Positions 43,307 through 53,446 are shown, numbered from the stretch's first letter. The stretch is DNA of 64,000 nucleotides from Sphingobium psychrophilum (GCF_012927105.1 NZ_JABBFV010000008.1:141480-205479), one strand, 5' to 3'. A program made the numbers and translations. The notes: generated by a model not told the origin, from the sequence alone.

Positions 43307-44061
43307 AAGGCGGACCCAAGCTGATCGCCGCGATCGGCGCGGGGGCGTGGCTGACCGTGCGCGCAGCGACCGGCATGGGCCGCCGTATCATTGCGGGCGA
43401 CGCGCTGGCCCAGCGGCAATTGGCGGACGGCCTGCCGCTGCATGTCTGGCGGCCGCTGCGCACCCTGCTGCCGCTGGCCGCGCTGGCCGGGATCATCGCG
43501 GGCATCGGCGCGGCGCGGCTGCTGGCGCTTTATAATGCCCAGATTCCGGTGCTGGGCGCGCTGGCGGAGATTTTGCTGCGCGACATCGTGCCGCTGCTGG
43601 TCGGCCTGTTCGCCTGCGGCAGCGTGTCGGTGGCGCTGTCGTCGCGGCTCGGCGCGATGGCGCTCAACCGGGAGATCGATGCGCTGGAGGCGCTGGGGCG
43701 CGATCCGGTCGCCCATGCGCTGGGGCCGGCACTGGCCGCGGTACTGCTGTCCGCGCCGATCCATATGCTGCTGGGCGGCATCGCCGCGGTGATCGGCTGC
43801 GGCGTCCCGCTGGCGCTGATCGCCAATGTCGGCTGGCCGCTCTGGTCCGGCTTCGCTTTCTCCCATGATGCGGCGGGCGCGATGCTGACCGGCATGGCCA
43901 AGCTGCTGGTCTATGCGCTGATCGCCTTTGGCGTGGGCAGCGCGGTGGGGGCAAAGCCGGTGCGGTCCCCCGCCGATATCGGCCGCCGCGCCACCACCGC
44001 CTTCACCGCCGGATTGCTCGGCATCTTCAGCGCGGCGGCGCTGTGGACGGCTTTGCTATGA
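43294..44061 (+). CDS. MlaE-like ABC permease (MCE lipid transport)
   Basis: 255 residues, six or so hydrophobic segments, matching the MlaE/YrbE permease family (LGAMALNREIDALEALGRDP is the cytoplasmic coupling motif of the family). With the MlaF-like ATPase and MlaD-like MCE protein it should form a phospholipid or hydrophobic-ligand transporter at the inner membrane. It overlaps the upstream RyR gene and the downstream ATPase gene. Confidence 0.88.
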   Translation: MDALKGGPKLIAAIGAGAWLTVRAATGMGRRIIAGDALAQRQLADGLPLHVWRPLRTLLPLAALAGIIAGIGAARLLALYNAQIPVLGALAEILLRDIVPLLVGLFACGSVSVALSSRLGAMALNREIDALEALGRDPVAHALGPALAAVLLSAPIHMLLGGIAAVIGCGVPLALIANVGWPLWSGFAFSHDAAGAMLTGMAKLLVYALIAFGVGSAVGAKPVRSPADIGRRATTAFTAGLLGIFSAAALWTALL

Positions 44062-44744
44062 GCGCGCTGCTGGCGTTCGAGGGGGTGAGCCTGGTGTTGG
44101 GCGGCACGCGGCTTTTGGATCAGGTCGACCTTGCCATCGAAGCCAGCGATCGGGTCGCGATCCTGGCGGACAGCGGCGCGGGCAAGAGTTGGCTGCTGCG
44201 GCTGGCGATCGGGCTGGCCCGTCCCGGCAGCGGCACGGTACGCTTGATGGGAACGGCGATGGAGGACGCCGCGCCGGACACCCGCCGCCTGCTGCGCGCC
44301 CGTTGCGGCGTGGCGATGCAGGGCGGCTCGCTGCTGGGCGACCTCAGCGTCGAGGAGAATATGCGGCTGGCGATCGGCAGCAGCGATCGGCGCGCGGGGC
44401 GCCGGATCGACCGGCTGCTGCTGGACTATGGGCTGGAGCAGTCGGCGGCGACCCGCGCCGATGCGCTGTCGATCGGCGAACGGCGGCGCGCGGAACTGGC
44501 CCGCGCCTTCGTCCGCGATCCCGAATTACTGGTGCTGGACGAGCCGTTCGAGGGGGCCTTTGCGCGCGCCGACATGCTGGAGGCGCAGGTGCGGCGGCGG
44601 ATCGTGCCGCAGGGCCGGGCGCTGCTACTGCTGACGCAGGATCGCGCGCTCGCCGGGCAGCTGTGCGAGCGAGTCTATCGGCTGGAGCGTGGTCGCCTGA
44701 TTCAGCAGGATGCGGCGGTCACGGTACCCGACGCCACATCCTGA
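44058..44744 (+). CDS. MlaF-like ABC ATPase with degenerate motifs
   Basis: 228 residues from ATG 44058 (ATGA overlap). ABC fold: Walker A is LADSGAGKSW (first Gly of G-x4-GK replaced by Ala), signature LSIGERRRA instead of LSGGQ, Walker B LLVLDEPFEG intact, and the H-loop histidine replaced by glutamine (LLLTQDRALA). It partners the MlaE-like permease; ATP hydrolysis may be weak or altered. Its last 43 bases overlap the convergent auxiliary lipoprotein gene. Confidence 0.87.
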   Translation: MSALLAFEGVSLVLGGTRLLDQVDLAIEASDRVAILADSGAGKSWLLRLAIGLARPGSGTVRLMGTAMEDAAPDTRRLLRARCGVAMQGGSLLGDLSVEENMRLAIGSSDRRAGRRIDRLLLDYGLEQSAATRADALSIGERRRAELARAFVRDPELLVLDEPFEGAFARADMLEAQVRRRIVPQGRALLLLTQDRALAGQLCERVYRLERGRLIQQDAAVTVPDATS

Positions 44745-45307
44745 ACGAAAGCGGCGACCGCCTGTTCGATCGCGCCCTGGAAGGCGGCGGCGCGGACGGT
44801 GCCGGCGGCCGACCCAATTGGCCGGGTCGCGCAATAGCGGCCGGCCCAGATCGCCTTACCCCCTCCCGCCTGATTTTGCGCGACCTGCGTCACGTCGAAC
44901 GAAACGACCGCCTGCGCGCCATGCGCCGCGCTCACTTCCTCGAACCGGTCGAGCGTCGCCACCACGCGCCGGTCGGCGGCGAGCGCCAGCGACGGGCCGG
45001 TGACGGTCGCAAACCGGCTGCGCAGCCCGGCGACCAGCGCACGGGCCAGGCTGTCGGCGGGCGGCTCTTCCCAGAAATAGGTGGCCGCCTGATGGATTTC
45101 GCCGGGCGCTGTGGCATCGACATAGGCGTAGCGCATGCCCCCCGACAGGCCCCGCGCCTGCACCGCCGCGACCGTGAAGCTGGGGGCGGCGATCGGCTGA
45201 TTGGGCGCAAAGGTCGGGGATAGCCGCATGGTGACCGGCGCATCGCCCGCCTTGAGCGCAGCGCAGGCGGGCAGCGCACAGAGCAGCAACAGGACGATCG
45301 GCTTCAT
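44702..45307 (-). CDS. ABC-type transport auxiliary lipoprotein (PqiC/ABC_trans_aux family)
   Basis: 201 residues with lipobox ALPAC (C15 lipidated). The mature domain fits the ABC_trans_aux family (LSPTFAPNQPIAAPSFTV, YAYVDATAPGEI, SFDVTQVAQ), outer-membrane or periplasmic partners of MCE systems. Co-directional with the MlaD-like gene and overlapping it by ATGA, it converges with the permease/ATPase operon. Confidence 0.82.
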   Translation of the reverse strand: MKPIVLLLLCALPACAALKAGDAPVTMRLSPTFAPNQPIAAPSFTVAAVQARGLSGGMRYAYVDATAPGEIHQAATYFWEEPPADSLARALVAGLRSRFATVTGPSLALAADRRVVATLDRFEEVSAAHGAQAVVSFDVTQVAQNQAGGGKAIWAGRYCATRPIGSAAGTVRAAAFQGAIEQAVAAFVQDVASGTVTAASC

Positions 45308-46293
45308 TTCTCTCCTCCCGGCGGCGGCGGATCGGCGTAGCGCTGGCCGCGGATCGCATAGGTGGGATCGCCCGCCAATCGTTCGCTGAGCGCCCCCAGG
45401 CTGCTGCTGGTGCGTTCCAGATTGGCGCTGGTCGCCACTAGGGAGGCCGACGCGCCCTCCAATATCCCGCGCACTTCCCCGGCGCTGCTTTTGCCCTCCG
45501 CCAGCAACCCGGCGATGCTGGCCTGATTCTGCGCCACCAGCGACCGGGTTTCGCGCAAGATGCCGTTCAGCGCCGCGACGTCGATTTCGGACGCACGTCC
45601 GGTCGCCTGCCGCACATGCGACAGGGTCAGGGCGATGTCGCCCCGGCCCGGCGTAAAGCTGCGGTCGAGCTGGGTGCTCAGGCTATTGAGCGCGGCGAGC
45701 GTTTGCGTGGCGTTGCGGGCGACCTGCGCCATGTCGACCGCCGATCCGTCACCCTGCAACATGCCCGACAATTTCTGCGCCATGGCGTTGGCGGTGCGGG
45801 CGACATTGGCCGCCTCCCCAATCGCGAGCGCGGCGGTTTCGAAAAGGTCGACGGGGCGACGACAGCCGGGCAACGCACCGGCGGCGTCCCGGCCCGGCAC
45901 CGGATCGCAGCCATAGGCGCGGCGCGCGGCGGCACATTGGGCGCTGCCGGTTTCCAGCGCCACCAGTTCGATGCGCGGCGCGGTGAGCGGATTGGCCGAG
46001 GCGACGGTGGCGAAGGAACAGGGTGACGGCTGCCATTTGCGGTCGATGCCCATGGCGACGGCGAAGGTGCGGCTTTGGCGGTTGAGGTCGATCGACCGCA
46101 CCGCCCCGATCGGCGCGCCGCGGAAATAGACCTGGACGCCCGGCGACACCCCTTCGACATCGTCCAAGGTCGTGGCGATCACCCGCTGGCGGAAGAGGGG
46201 ATCGGGCACGAGCGCCAGGATCGCGACCACGCCCAAGGCGAGCAGCGCGGCCCCCAACCCCCATCTGATCTGCGTCGTCGAGTCCGGCGTCAT
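45304..46293 (-). CDS. MlaD-like MCE-domain protein
   Basis: 329 residues from ATG 46293. N-terminal membrane anchor (IRWGLGAALLALGVVAILALV), then an MCE domain with VQVYFRGAPIGAVRSI near 55-70, and a long helical C-terminal part of MCE-tunnel type. The frame extends 5' to 46500 but a start there lacks a ribosome site and signal context. It supplies the substrate-binding component of the split MCE transporter. Confidence 0.85.
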   Translation of the reverse strand: MTPDSTTQIRWGLGAALLALGVVAILALVPDPLFRQRVIATTLDDVEGVSPGVQVYFRGAPIGAVRSIDLNRQSRTFAVAMGIDRKWQPSPCSFATVASANPLTAPRIELVALETGSAQCAAARRAYGCDPVPGRDAAGALPGCRRPVDLFETAALAIGEAANVARTANAMAQKLSGMLQGDGSAVDMAQVARNATQTLAALNSLSTQLDRSFTPGRGDIALTLSHVRQATGRASEIDVAALNGILRETRSLVAQNQASIAGLLAEGKSSAGEVRGILEGASASLVATSANLERTSSSLGALSERLAGDPTYAIRGQRYADPPPPGGEK

Positions 46294-46348
46294 GCCCCAC
46301 TCCCCCTGTGACAGAACAGACCTGCGCGGGGCGCTTGTCAAGCAGCGA

Positions 46349-49300
46349 TCAGGCCCCTCCGAAACCGCCGCCGCCCGGCGTTTCGATGACGAAGGCGTCC
46401 CCCGCGCGCAGCGATGCCGTAGCGGTGGGGCCGAGCGGCTCGATGCTGCCATCGGCCCGCTCCACCCGGTTACGCCCGACGTCCCCCGGCGCGCCGCCAT
46501 CCAGGCCGAAAGGCGGCACGATGCGGCGGTTCGACAATATACCGGCCGTCATGTCCTCCAGAAAGCGCACCCGGCGCAGCGCGCCATTGCCGCCATGGTG
46601 ACGCCCCGCCCCGCCCGATCCGGCGCGGATCGAAAATGCCTCCAGCAGCACCGGGAAGCGGGTTTCCAATATTTCGGGATCGGTCAGGCGGCTGTTGGTC
46701 ATATGCGTCTGCACCACGTCGGCACCGTCGAAATTCGGACCGGCGCCGGAGCCACCAGCGATCGTCTCATAATATTGGTGGCGATCATTGCCGAAGGTGA
46801 AATTGTTCATCGTCCCCTGCGCGCCTGCCATGACGCCCAGCGCCCCGAACAGCGCGTCGGTCACTACCTGGCTGGTTTCGACATTGCCCGCGACCACGGC
46901 GGCGGGATAGCGGGGGCGCAGCATCGATCCTTCGGGGACGAGGATGGTGATGGGCTTCAGGCAGCCGTCATTCATCGGCACCGCCTCATCGATCAGGGTG
47001 CGCACGACATAGAGCACGGCGGCGCGCACGACCGAGACGGGGGCGTTGAAATTGCCCGGCAATTGCGCGGAGGAACCAGCGAAATCGATGGTCGCGGCGC
47101 GGGCGGCGCGATCGACATGGACAGCGACATGGACAGTTGCACCGCTATCCATGGCATAGGTGAAATAGCCGTCGGACAGGCGATCGATCAGGCGGCGGAC
47201 GGCGGCTTCAGCCTGGTCCTGTACATGGCCCATATAGGCCGATATCGTTTCGATACCGTAACTATCACTGATGTGGCGCAGCTCGTTCGCCCCCTTGGCG
47301 CAGGCGGCGATCTGGGCGGAGAGGTCGGCGATATTCTGGTCGATGTTGCGGGCCGGCCATCGACCCGATGCCAGCAAATCACGGATCACCGCTTCCCGAA
47401 ACACGCCGCGATCGACCAGCAGGATATTGTCGAGGACGACGCCCTCCTCCTCGACGGATGTGCTGCCGGGCGGCATCGATCCGGGGGTGATGCCGCCAAT
47501 ATCGGCATGATGACCGCGCGCCGCGACGCAGAAGCTGGGCGCGTCGCCATGCACGAACACCGGCATGACGACGGTAACATCGGGCAGATGCGTGCCGCCA
47601 TCATAGGGCGCGTTGAGGGCATAGACGTCGCCCGGCTGCATCCCGCGCCCGTCGATGGCCGCGCCGTCCGCGCCCAAACCGCGGCGGCGCATGATCGTGC
47701 GGATGCTGTCGCCCATGCTGCCCAGATGCACCGGCATATGCGGGGCGTTGGCGACCAGATTGCCCGCCGCGTCGAACAGCGCGCAGGAAAAATCGAGCCG
47801 CTCGCGGATATTGACCGAGGAGGCGCTATGCTGGAGCGCGGCGCCCATTTCCTCCGCTATCGCCATGAACAGCCCGCCCATCACCTCCAGCCGGACCGGA
47901 TCGACCACGCCAGCGTCATCGCTGTCCGGCCGGACGCGCGGGATGTGGCGGGTGAGGATGAGGTTGCCATGGCGGTCGACCTGCGCGCGCCAGCCAGGTT
48001 CGACCGCGGTGGTGGAGACGGGATCGATGATGAGCGCCGGGCCGTCGATGACGCTATCGGCGGACAGGCCGGCGCGGTCGTGGACGGGCGCTGTGTCGCC
48101 GGCATAGTCGACATGGGCCAGCGGCGGCGCGGCCTGCGCCGCGATGGCCGCGATGCCGTCCATCGCTTCGTTAGCCGACGCGATCGCCTCCACCCGCGCC
48201 ATGTCGACCAGGATGCGGCCCTTGCCCGCAAAGCCGAAACGCGCCTTATGCTGGGCCAGGAAATCGGCGCGCATGGCGTTCACCTCCCCCAGCGGCACGT
48301 CGAACAGGCTGTCGGTGCCGTCATAGCGCAGCCGCAGCAGCGTTTCGATCCGGTCGGCCTGCGGCAGATCGGCGCGGGCGTCGGCGGCCAGATCGGCGAT
48401 CGCCACCTCCAGCCCATCGTCGCCTGGTCCATTTTCCCTTAAGGGCAGCGCGATCGTCCGCTCCCGCACCGCGCGCCGATCGGCCAGTCCCATGCCATAG
48501 GCGGACAGCACGCCGCCCAGCGGATGGATCATCACCCGGTCCATCCCCAGCGCGTCGGCGACCAGGCAGGCATGTTGCCCGCCCGCCCCGCCGAAGCTCG
48601 CCAGCGTATAGCGCGCGACATCATGACCGCGCGCGACCGATATGCGCTTGATCGCATTGGCCATGCTGGCGACGGCAACGGCGATGAAGCCCTGCGCGGC
48701 GTCGCGGGGGGTCATGGCGCGGCCGCTTTCGGCCTCTACCTGCGCGCAGAGGGTGGCGAAGCGCGCCTCCACCGCCTCCACGTCGAGCGGCTGGTCGCCA
48801 TTCGGGCCGAACAGGGCGGGGAAATGATCGGGCTGGATCTTGCCCAGCATGACGTTGCAGTCGGTGATCGTCAGCGGCCCGCCGCGCCGGTAGCAGGCCG
48901 GGCCGGGCACCGCGCCCGCGCTTTCCGGGCCGACGCGGAAACGGCCGTCCACGAAGGAACAGATGGAGCCGCCGCCCGCCGCTATGGTGTGGATGCGCAT
49001 CATCGGCGCGCGCAGGCGAACGCCAGCCACCCGCGCCTCATTGTCGCGCTCATATGTCCCCGCATAATGCGACACATCGGTCGATGTGCCGCCCATGTCG
49101 AAGCCGATGACTTGCGCGAAGCCCGCCTGCTCCGCCGTCCGCGCCAGGCCGACGATGCCGCCGGCCGGGCCGGACAACACCGCATCCTTGCCCCGGAACA
49201 GCGCCCCGTCGGTTAGGCCACCGCTCGACTGCATGAAGAGCATGTCGGCGCTTGCCCCCAGCGCATCGCGCAAGCCATCGACATAGGTGCGCAGCACCGG

Positions 49301-49930
49301 CGAGAGATAGGCGTCGGCCAGCGTCGTGTCGCCGCGCCCGATCAGCTTGATGAGCGGGGCGACGTCATGGCCGGCGCTGATCTGGGTGAAACCGATATCG
49401 GCCGCGATCCGCGCCAGCGCCGCTTCGTGCGCAGGATAGCGATAGCCATGCATCAGCACGATCGCGACAGCGCGCAGCCCCCGGTCATAGCCCCCCTGCA
49501 ACGCGGCCCGCGCCGCGCCTTCGTCCAGCGCCACGCGCACCGTGCCGTCGGCCATCAGCCGCTCGTCAATCTCGATCACATCGGCATGGAGCGGATCGGG
49601 CAGGCGGATGCGGCGCGCGAACAGGTCCGGCCGTTCCTGCGTACCGATGCGGATCGCGTCGCGAAAACCGCGCGTGATCGCCAGCAGCACCGGCTCGCCC
49701 TTGCGCTCCAGCAGCGCATTGGTGGCGATGGTGGTGCCGATGCGCAGGGCACAGGGCGGGATCGGCCCATCATGCGCGCCAGTCAGCCGGCGCACGGCTT
49801 CGACCGCCGCGTCTGCATAGCGTTCCGGATCGCTCGACAGCAATTTGGCGGTGTGCAGCCGCCCATCCGGCGCGCGCGCCACCACATCGGTAAAGGTGCC
49901 GCCGCGGTCGATCCAGAATTGCCATGTCAT
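46349..49930 (-). CDS. 5-oxoprolinase/hydantoinase (fused HyuA-HyuB type)
   Basis: 1193 residues, fused A and B subunits as in eukaryotic and some bacterial 5-oxoprolinases, which use ATP to open 5-oxo-L-proline to glutamate. The HyuA part starts [13 protein letters not shown] (phosphate-binding of the ASKHA fold) and includes [13 protein letters not shown]; the HyuB part starts near 690 and ends [15 protein letters not shown]. Together with Ggt at 19 kb this would recycle glutamyl compounds, but the two loci are separate. Hydantoin specificity is the main alternative. Confidence 0.93.
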   Translation of the reverse strand: MTWQFWIDRGGTFTDVVARAPDGRLHTAKLLSSDPERYADAAVEAVRRLTGAHDGPIPPCALRIGTTIATNALLERKGEPVLLAITRGFRDAIRIGTQERPDLFARRIRLPDPLHADVIEIDERLMADGTVRVALDEGAARAALQGGYDRGLRAVAIVLMHGYRYPAHEAALARIAADIGFTQISAGHDVAPLIKLIGRGDTTLADAYLSPVLRTYVDGLRDALGASADMLFMQSSGGLTDGALFRGKDAVLSGPAGGIVGLARTAEQAGFAQVIGFDMGGTSTDVSHYAGTYERDNEARVAGVRLRAPMMRIHTIAAGGGSICSFVDGRFRVGPESAGAVPGPACYRRGGPLTITDCNVMLGKIQPDHFPALFGPNGDQPLDVEAVEARFATLCAQVEAESGRAMTPRDAAQGFIAVAVASMANAIKRISVARGHDVARYTLASFGGAGGQHACLVADALGMDRVMIHPLGGVLSAYGMGLADRRAVRERTIALPLRENGPGDDGLEVAIADLAADARADLPQADRIETLLRLRYDGTDSLFDVPLGEVNAMRADFLAQHKARFGFAGKGRILVDMARVEAIASANEAMDGIAAIAAQAAPPLAHVDYAGDTAPVHDRAGLSADSVIDGPALIIDPVSTTAVEPGWRAQVDRHGNLILTRHIPRVRPDSDDAGVVDPVRLEVMGGLFMAIAEEMGAALQHSASSVNIRERLDFSCALFDAAGNLVANAPHMPVHLGSMGDSIRTIMRRRGLGADGAAIDGRGMQPGDVYALNAPYDGGTHLPDVTVVMPVFVHGDAPSFCVAARGHHADIGGITPGSMPPGSTSVEEEGVVLDNILLVDRGVFREAVIRDLLASGRWPARNIDQNIADLSAQIAACAKGANELRHISDSYGIETISAYMGHVQDQAEAAVRRLIDRLSDGYFTYAMDSGATVHVAVHVDRAARAATIDFAGSSAQLPGNFNAPVSVVRAAVLYVVRTLIDEAVPMNDGCLKPITILVPEGSMLRPRYPAAVVAGNVETSQVVTDALFGALGVMAGAQGTMNNFTFGNDRHQYYETIAGGSGAGPNFDGADVVQTHMTNSRLTDPEILETRFPVLLEAFSIRAGSGGAGRHHGGNGALRRVRFLEDMTAGILSNRRIVPPFGLDGGAPGDVGRNRVERADGSIEPLGPTATASLRAGDAFVIETPGGGGFGGA

Positions 49931-50092
49931 GAGGCGGTGATGGCGGCGCGAGGGTGGAATGGCAAGAGAGGGGCTTGGGGCTGCGACAACCCACCCGGCT
50001 GCGACTACCGCGCTACGCGCGCAAGTCTCGCTGCCCTTGACCAGAGTCGCGTGCCTCAGGTGAACGCAAGCGGGAAGGGATTTCTTGTGGCC

Positions 50093-51250
50093 CTACGCGC
50101 CTTTGCCGTCCGCCCAGAATTGCGCGAGTTGCCGCACCGACGCGTGCGCTGCGGGGTAATCCGGCTCCTCGTTGGCGTCATTATAGCCGAACCATTCGTC
50201 CACCCCGACCTCCTGCACGACGATGCCATCGCGCCGGGCGAGCATCGACAGCGTGCCGTAATAGACGCCGTAGGTCGCGCCCGCCTGCGGGATCAGCCAG
50301 GCGATCTGGCCGCGCACTGGCACGATGCTCTCGTCCCGCCACAACGCGCGGGCACCATAGCCGGTGCAGTTGATGATCGATTTCTGGCGCAGCTTCATGA
50401 CGTCCTGGGGTTCGTGCAGTTCCATCGGCACGACCTTGCCCCCCGCCAGCCGGAAATCGGCCATCAGCTGATGCGCAAGGTCGGCGACGTTGAAGGTCAG
50501 GCCGCTACCGCGCCGGGCATAAGTCGGGCGGAAGGGATGGGTGCCGGGGGCCAGCTCGACCGAGCGCGGGGTGATGTCGGCCAGCCGCTGTTCGAGGCGG
50601 AGGAAATCGTCGGGATGATCGGTCGTCGGCGCTTTCGGCTCCGCTGCCCCGAAAGGCGTGTCCGACAGCATGTAGCGGTCGGTCCATTCGACCGGGTCGC
50701 CGGGCAGGCCGAGATAGCTCTGGTGCATGGTGAAGGCCGCGCGGGCCATCGCTTCCCACCTGTCGCCGAAGCCCGGATCGACCGCGTTTTGCATGGCGAT
50801 GCGGCTGTCAGGCGTCCAGCTGCCGGTCGCGCGGGCGGAGCGGACATAGGGGAATTGCTCCTTGGCGTAGATGGTGACATCCGCCCCGGCGCGCTGGGCG
50901 GTCAGCGCGGCGGTCAGGCCCAGCGCGCCCGCACCTATCACCGCGACGTCGCGCACCCCGTCCGCCAGCGCCATGCCGACCGCGACCTGCGCCGATCCCC
51001 AGGACAGCGACCAGCCGCTGCCGCCATGGCCGTAATTATGGACGACCCGCTTGGACCCGACCCGCTCCACCTCGATCCGCGGCCCGGCGGCGCGAAAGGG
51101 GCGCAGGCAGGCGGTGACGCGAAACAGGCGATCGGGGGTCGCCCGGATCGGCGGCGGCAGGGTATCGAGACTGGCCGTGCGGCCCGCGCTCGCCAGCGAC
51201 AGCGCCGCCATGCCGCCCATGCCTCGGCCCAGAAATGCGCGCCTGTCCAT
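50093..51250 (-). CDS. FAD-dependent oxidoreductase, D-amino-acid-oxidase-like, TAT-exported
   Basis: 385 residues from ATG 51250 (AGGGAGA upstream); the frame extends further 5' without support. The N-terminus MDRRAFLGRGMGG is a twin-arginine signal. The FAD motif VIGAGALGLTAALTAQRAGADVT and the DAO-type C-terminal ...NCTGYGARALWRDESIVPVRGQ segment follow. DAO-family enzymes oxidise D- or secondary amines; the exact substrate is unknown. 160 bases from the oxoprolinase gene, same strand. Confidence 0.87.
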   Translation of the reverse strand: MDRRAFLGRGMGGMAALSLASAGRTASLDTLPPPIRATPDRLFRVTACLRPFRAAGPRIEVERVGSKRVVHNYGHGGSGWSLSWGSAQVAVGMALADGVRDVAVIGAGALGLTAALTAQRAGADVTIYAKEQFPYVRSARATGSWTPDSRIAMQNAVDPGFGDRWEAMARAAFTMHQSYLGLPGDPVEWTDRYMLSDTPFGAAEPKAPTTDHPDDFLRLEQRLADITPRSVELAPGTHPFRPTYARRGSGLTFNVADLAHQLMADFRLAGGKVVPMELHEPQDVMKLRQKSIINCTGYGARALWRDESIVPVRGQIAWLIPQAGATYGVYYGTLSMLARRDGIVVQEVGVDEWFGYNDANEEPDYPAAHASVRQLAQFWADGKGA

Positions 51251-51338
51251 TCGCCTGTCTCCCTGTTCGCTTCGCCATTTCGTATAACGAACGATGCAGG
51301 CCGAGCCGCAAGCAATGGCAGATAGCGCCGGTTGGCGA

Positions 51339-51659
51339 TCAGTTGCCTTCGGCGTCGACCGTGAACACCATCGGCTTGCCACGCGATCCGGGTTCCCAGC
51401 CCGCCTCCAACGCGGCGCGGATGCCCCGCGCGATCATCGCATCGTTGATTTGTAGCCGGCCGCGCTGCAACCCCTTGAGCAGGCGCTTGGGCGGGGGAAA
51501 TTCCAGCAACGCCCCGCGCTGCATATCCTTCTGCAACAGCGCGATGGCCATGCCCTTCCAGCCGTCGATATCACTCCACTGCGGCTCGCGCCGCAATTCC
51601 CATTCATATGTGAAGCCGTCGACGTCGACGGAACCGGTGCTTTGCATGGCGACGCGCAT
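51339..51659 (-). CDS. Conserved hypothetical protein
   Basis: 106 residues from ATG 51659, beginning MRVAMQSTGSVDVDGFTYEWEL and containing EFPPPKRLLKGLQRGRLQI; an alternative start lies at 51683. No domain recognised. Divergent from the radical SAM gene. Confidence 0.65.
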   Translation of the reverse strand: MRVAMQSTGSVDVDGFTYEWELRREPQWSDIDGWKGMAIALLQKDMQRGALLEFPPPKRLLKGLQRGRLQINDAMIARGIRAALEAGWEPGSRGKPMVFTVDAEGN

Positions 51660-51776
51660 AGCATGGTTGGCTCCCCGCGCCACCCCTGTTGCCCCATCCC
51701 CTGCCGCCCCTGTCCCTTGGACCAGAGTTGATCGAAATCATGGACAAGCGCATCACGCGAACATATCAGGAACGAT

Positions 51777-53021
51777 ATGGCCCAGCTTTCCACCCGTTCG
51801 AAACTCGAAATCCTCGCCGATGCGGCCAAATATGATGCGTCCTGCGCCTCGTCCGGCACCACCAAGCGCGACAGCCGCGGGGGCAAGGGGATTGGATCGA
51901 CCGAGGGCATGGGCATCTGCCACGCCTATGCGCCCGACGGCCGCTGTATTTCGCTGCTCAAGATTTTGCTGACTAACAGTTGCATCTTCGACTGCCATTA
52001 TTGCATCAACCGCCGGTCGAGCGATGTCCGCCGCGCGCGCTTCACCGCGCAGGAGGTGGTGGACCTGACATTGAGCTTCTATCGCCGCAATTATATCGAG
52101 GGGCTGTTCCTCTCGTCGGGCATCATCCGCTCGTCCGACTATACGATGGAACAGATGGTCGAAGTGGCGCGGTCCCTGCGTGAAGATCATCATTTCCGCG
52201 GCTATATCCATTTGAAGACGATACCCGACGCCGACCCGGCGCTGATCCACCAGGCGGGGCTTCATGCCGACCGGCTGTCGATCAATGTCGAGCTGCCGAC
52301 CGAAAGCGGGCTCAAGCGCCTCGCCCCGGAAAAGGACGGGGTGCGGATCGAAGGGGCGATGAGCCGGCTGCGCAGCGACATGGAGGATGGGCAGGACGCC
52401 CGCCGCAAATATAAGAGCGCGCCGCGCTTTGCGCCCGCGGGTCAATCGACCCAGATGATCGTCGGCGCGGACGCGGCCGACGACCGGGCGATCATCGCGC
52501 GGGCCAGCAGCCTCTATGACCGGCACAAGCTGCGCCGCGTCTATTACAGCGCCTTCTCCCCCATTCCTTCGCCCAGCGCGGTGCTGCCGCTCAAGCGCCC
52601 GCCATTGCTGCGCGAACATCGGCTCTATCAGTCCGACTGGATGATCCGTTTCTATGGCTATGATGCCAGCGAAATCGCCGCGGCGACCGATGCGGCGACG
52701 GGTTGCCTGCCGCTCGATATCGATCCCAAGCTGGCCTGGGCGCTCAACCATCGCGCCACCTTTCCCGTCGACGTCAACCGCGCCCCGCGCGAGGCATTGC
52801 TGCGGGTGCCGGGACTGGGGGTGAAGGCGGTGGACCGCATCCTGATGAGCCGCCGCCATCGCCGCCTGCGGCTGGACGATGTCGCGCGCCTGACGACATC
52901 GATCAAGAAATTGCGCCCGTTCCTGATCGCGTCCGACTGGCGGCCCTTGGCGCTGATCGACAGCGCCGACCTTCGCGCGCGGGTCGCCCCGCCCGCACGG
53001 CAGCTCGATTTGTTCGCCTGA
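51777..53021 (+). CDS. Putative DNA modification/repair radical SAM protein
   Basis: 414 residues. The radical SAM cysteines are C69, C73 and C76 in TNSCIFDCHYC, and NHRATFPVDVN... followed by HhH-like GLGVKAVDRILMSRR (about 350-365). This matches the radical SAM family that is linked by neighbourhood to uracil-DNA-glycosylase-family proteins; a UdgX-like protein is encoded at 54129. The actual reaction is unknown. Confidence 0.87.
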   Translation: MAQLSTRSKLEILADAAKYDASCASSGTTKRDSRGGKGIGSTEGMGICHAYAPDGRCISLLKILLTNSCIFDCHYCINRRSSDVRRARFTAQEVVDLTLSFYRRNYIEGLFLSSGIIRSSDYTMEQMVEVARSLREDHHFRGYIHLKTIPDADPALIHQAGLHADRLSINVELPTESGLKRLAPEKDGVRIEGAMSRLRSDMEDGQDARRKYKSAPRFAPAGQSTQMIVGADAADDRAIIARASSLYDRHKLRRVYYSAFSPIPSPSAVLPLKRPPLLREHRLYQSDWMIRFYGYDASEIAAATDAATGCLPLDIDPKLAWALNHRATFPVDVNRAPREALLRVPGLGVKAVDRILMSRRHRRLRLDDVARLTTSIKKLRPFLIASDWRPLALIDSADLRARVAPPARQLDLFA

Positions 53022-53095
53022 ACGCGGATTTCGGGTTGATTGAGGCTGCGACTCGTGAAATTCTGTCGTCAGGGTCAAGCAAGGAGTTCTGGGCT

Positions 53096-53446
53096 TTGGC
53101 GACGACGCTCGGCAATCATACACATCAGCGCAAGGGTTTTGCGAAGCGGATCAGCACGCATCTGGCCGCGGCGCTGGTGGTCTTCTGCCTGCTCCAGATC
53201 GGCATCGTCGCCAAAACGGGCGGCTCGCTCGTCCTGCATCTGGGCGTCATCGTTGCGATCGGCGGCTATGCCGTGGCCGCGCGCGGGCTGGAACGGCGCT
53301 GGCAGATGCTGGAACGGGGCGGCCTGCCGGACAGCGGCCTTGCCGTGCGCTTCCGCCGCGATGTGGTGCAACTCTGGGCCGCCAGCCTGCTGGGTGCCTT
53401 GCTCTGGGTTCCGGTCGCAATCATCTTCCGCTTTCTGTTCGGCTAA
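53096..53446 (+). CDS. Small membrane protein, three predicted TM helices
   Basis: 116 residues from TTG 53096, chosen because AAGGAG is nine bases upstream. Hydrophobic segments at about 25-42, 45-62 and 95-114. No family. It sits between the radical SAM and hemerythrin genes, same strand. Confidence 0.6.
   Translation: MATTLGNHTHQRKGFAKRISTHLAAALVVFCLLQIGIVAKTGGSLVLHLGVIVAIGGYAVAARGLERRWQMLERGGLPDSGLAVRFRRDVVQLWAASLLGALLWVPVAIIFRFLFG

Noticed and set aside
46172..48442. 756-codon plus-strand frame opposite the oxoprolinase
   Set aside because: Shadow composition (His/Arg/Gly-rich) and no ribosome site; the opposite strand encodes a complete known enzyme.
49367..51325. 652-codon plus-strand frame
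   Set aside because: Antisense to oxoprolinase and the DAO-like gene; no domain features.
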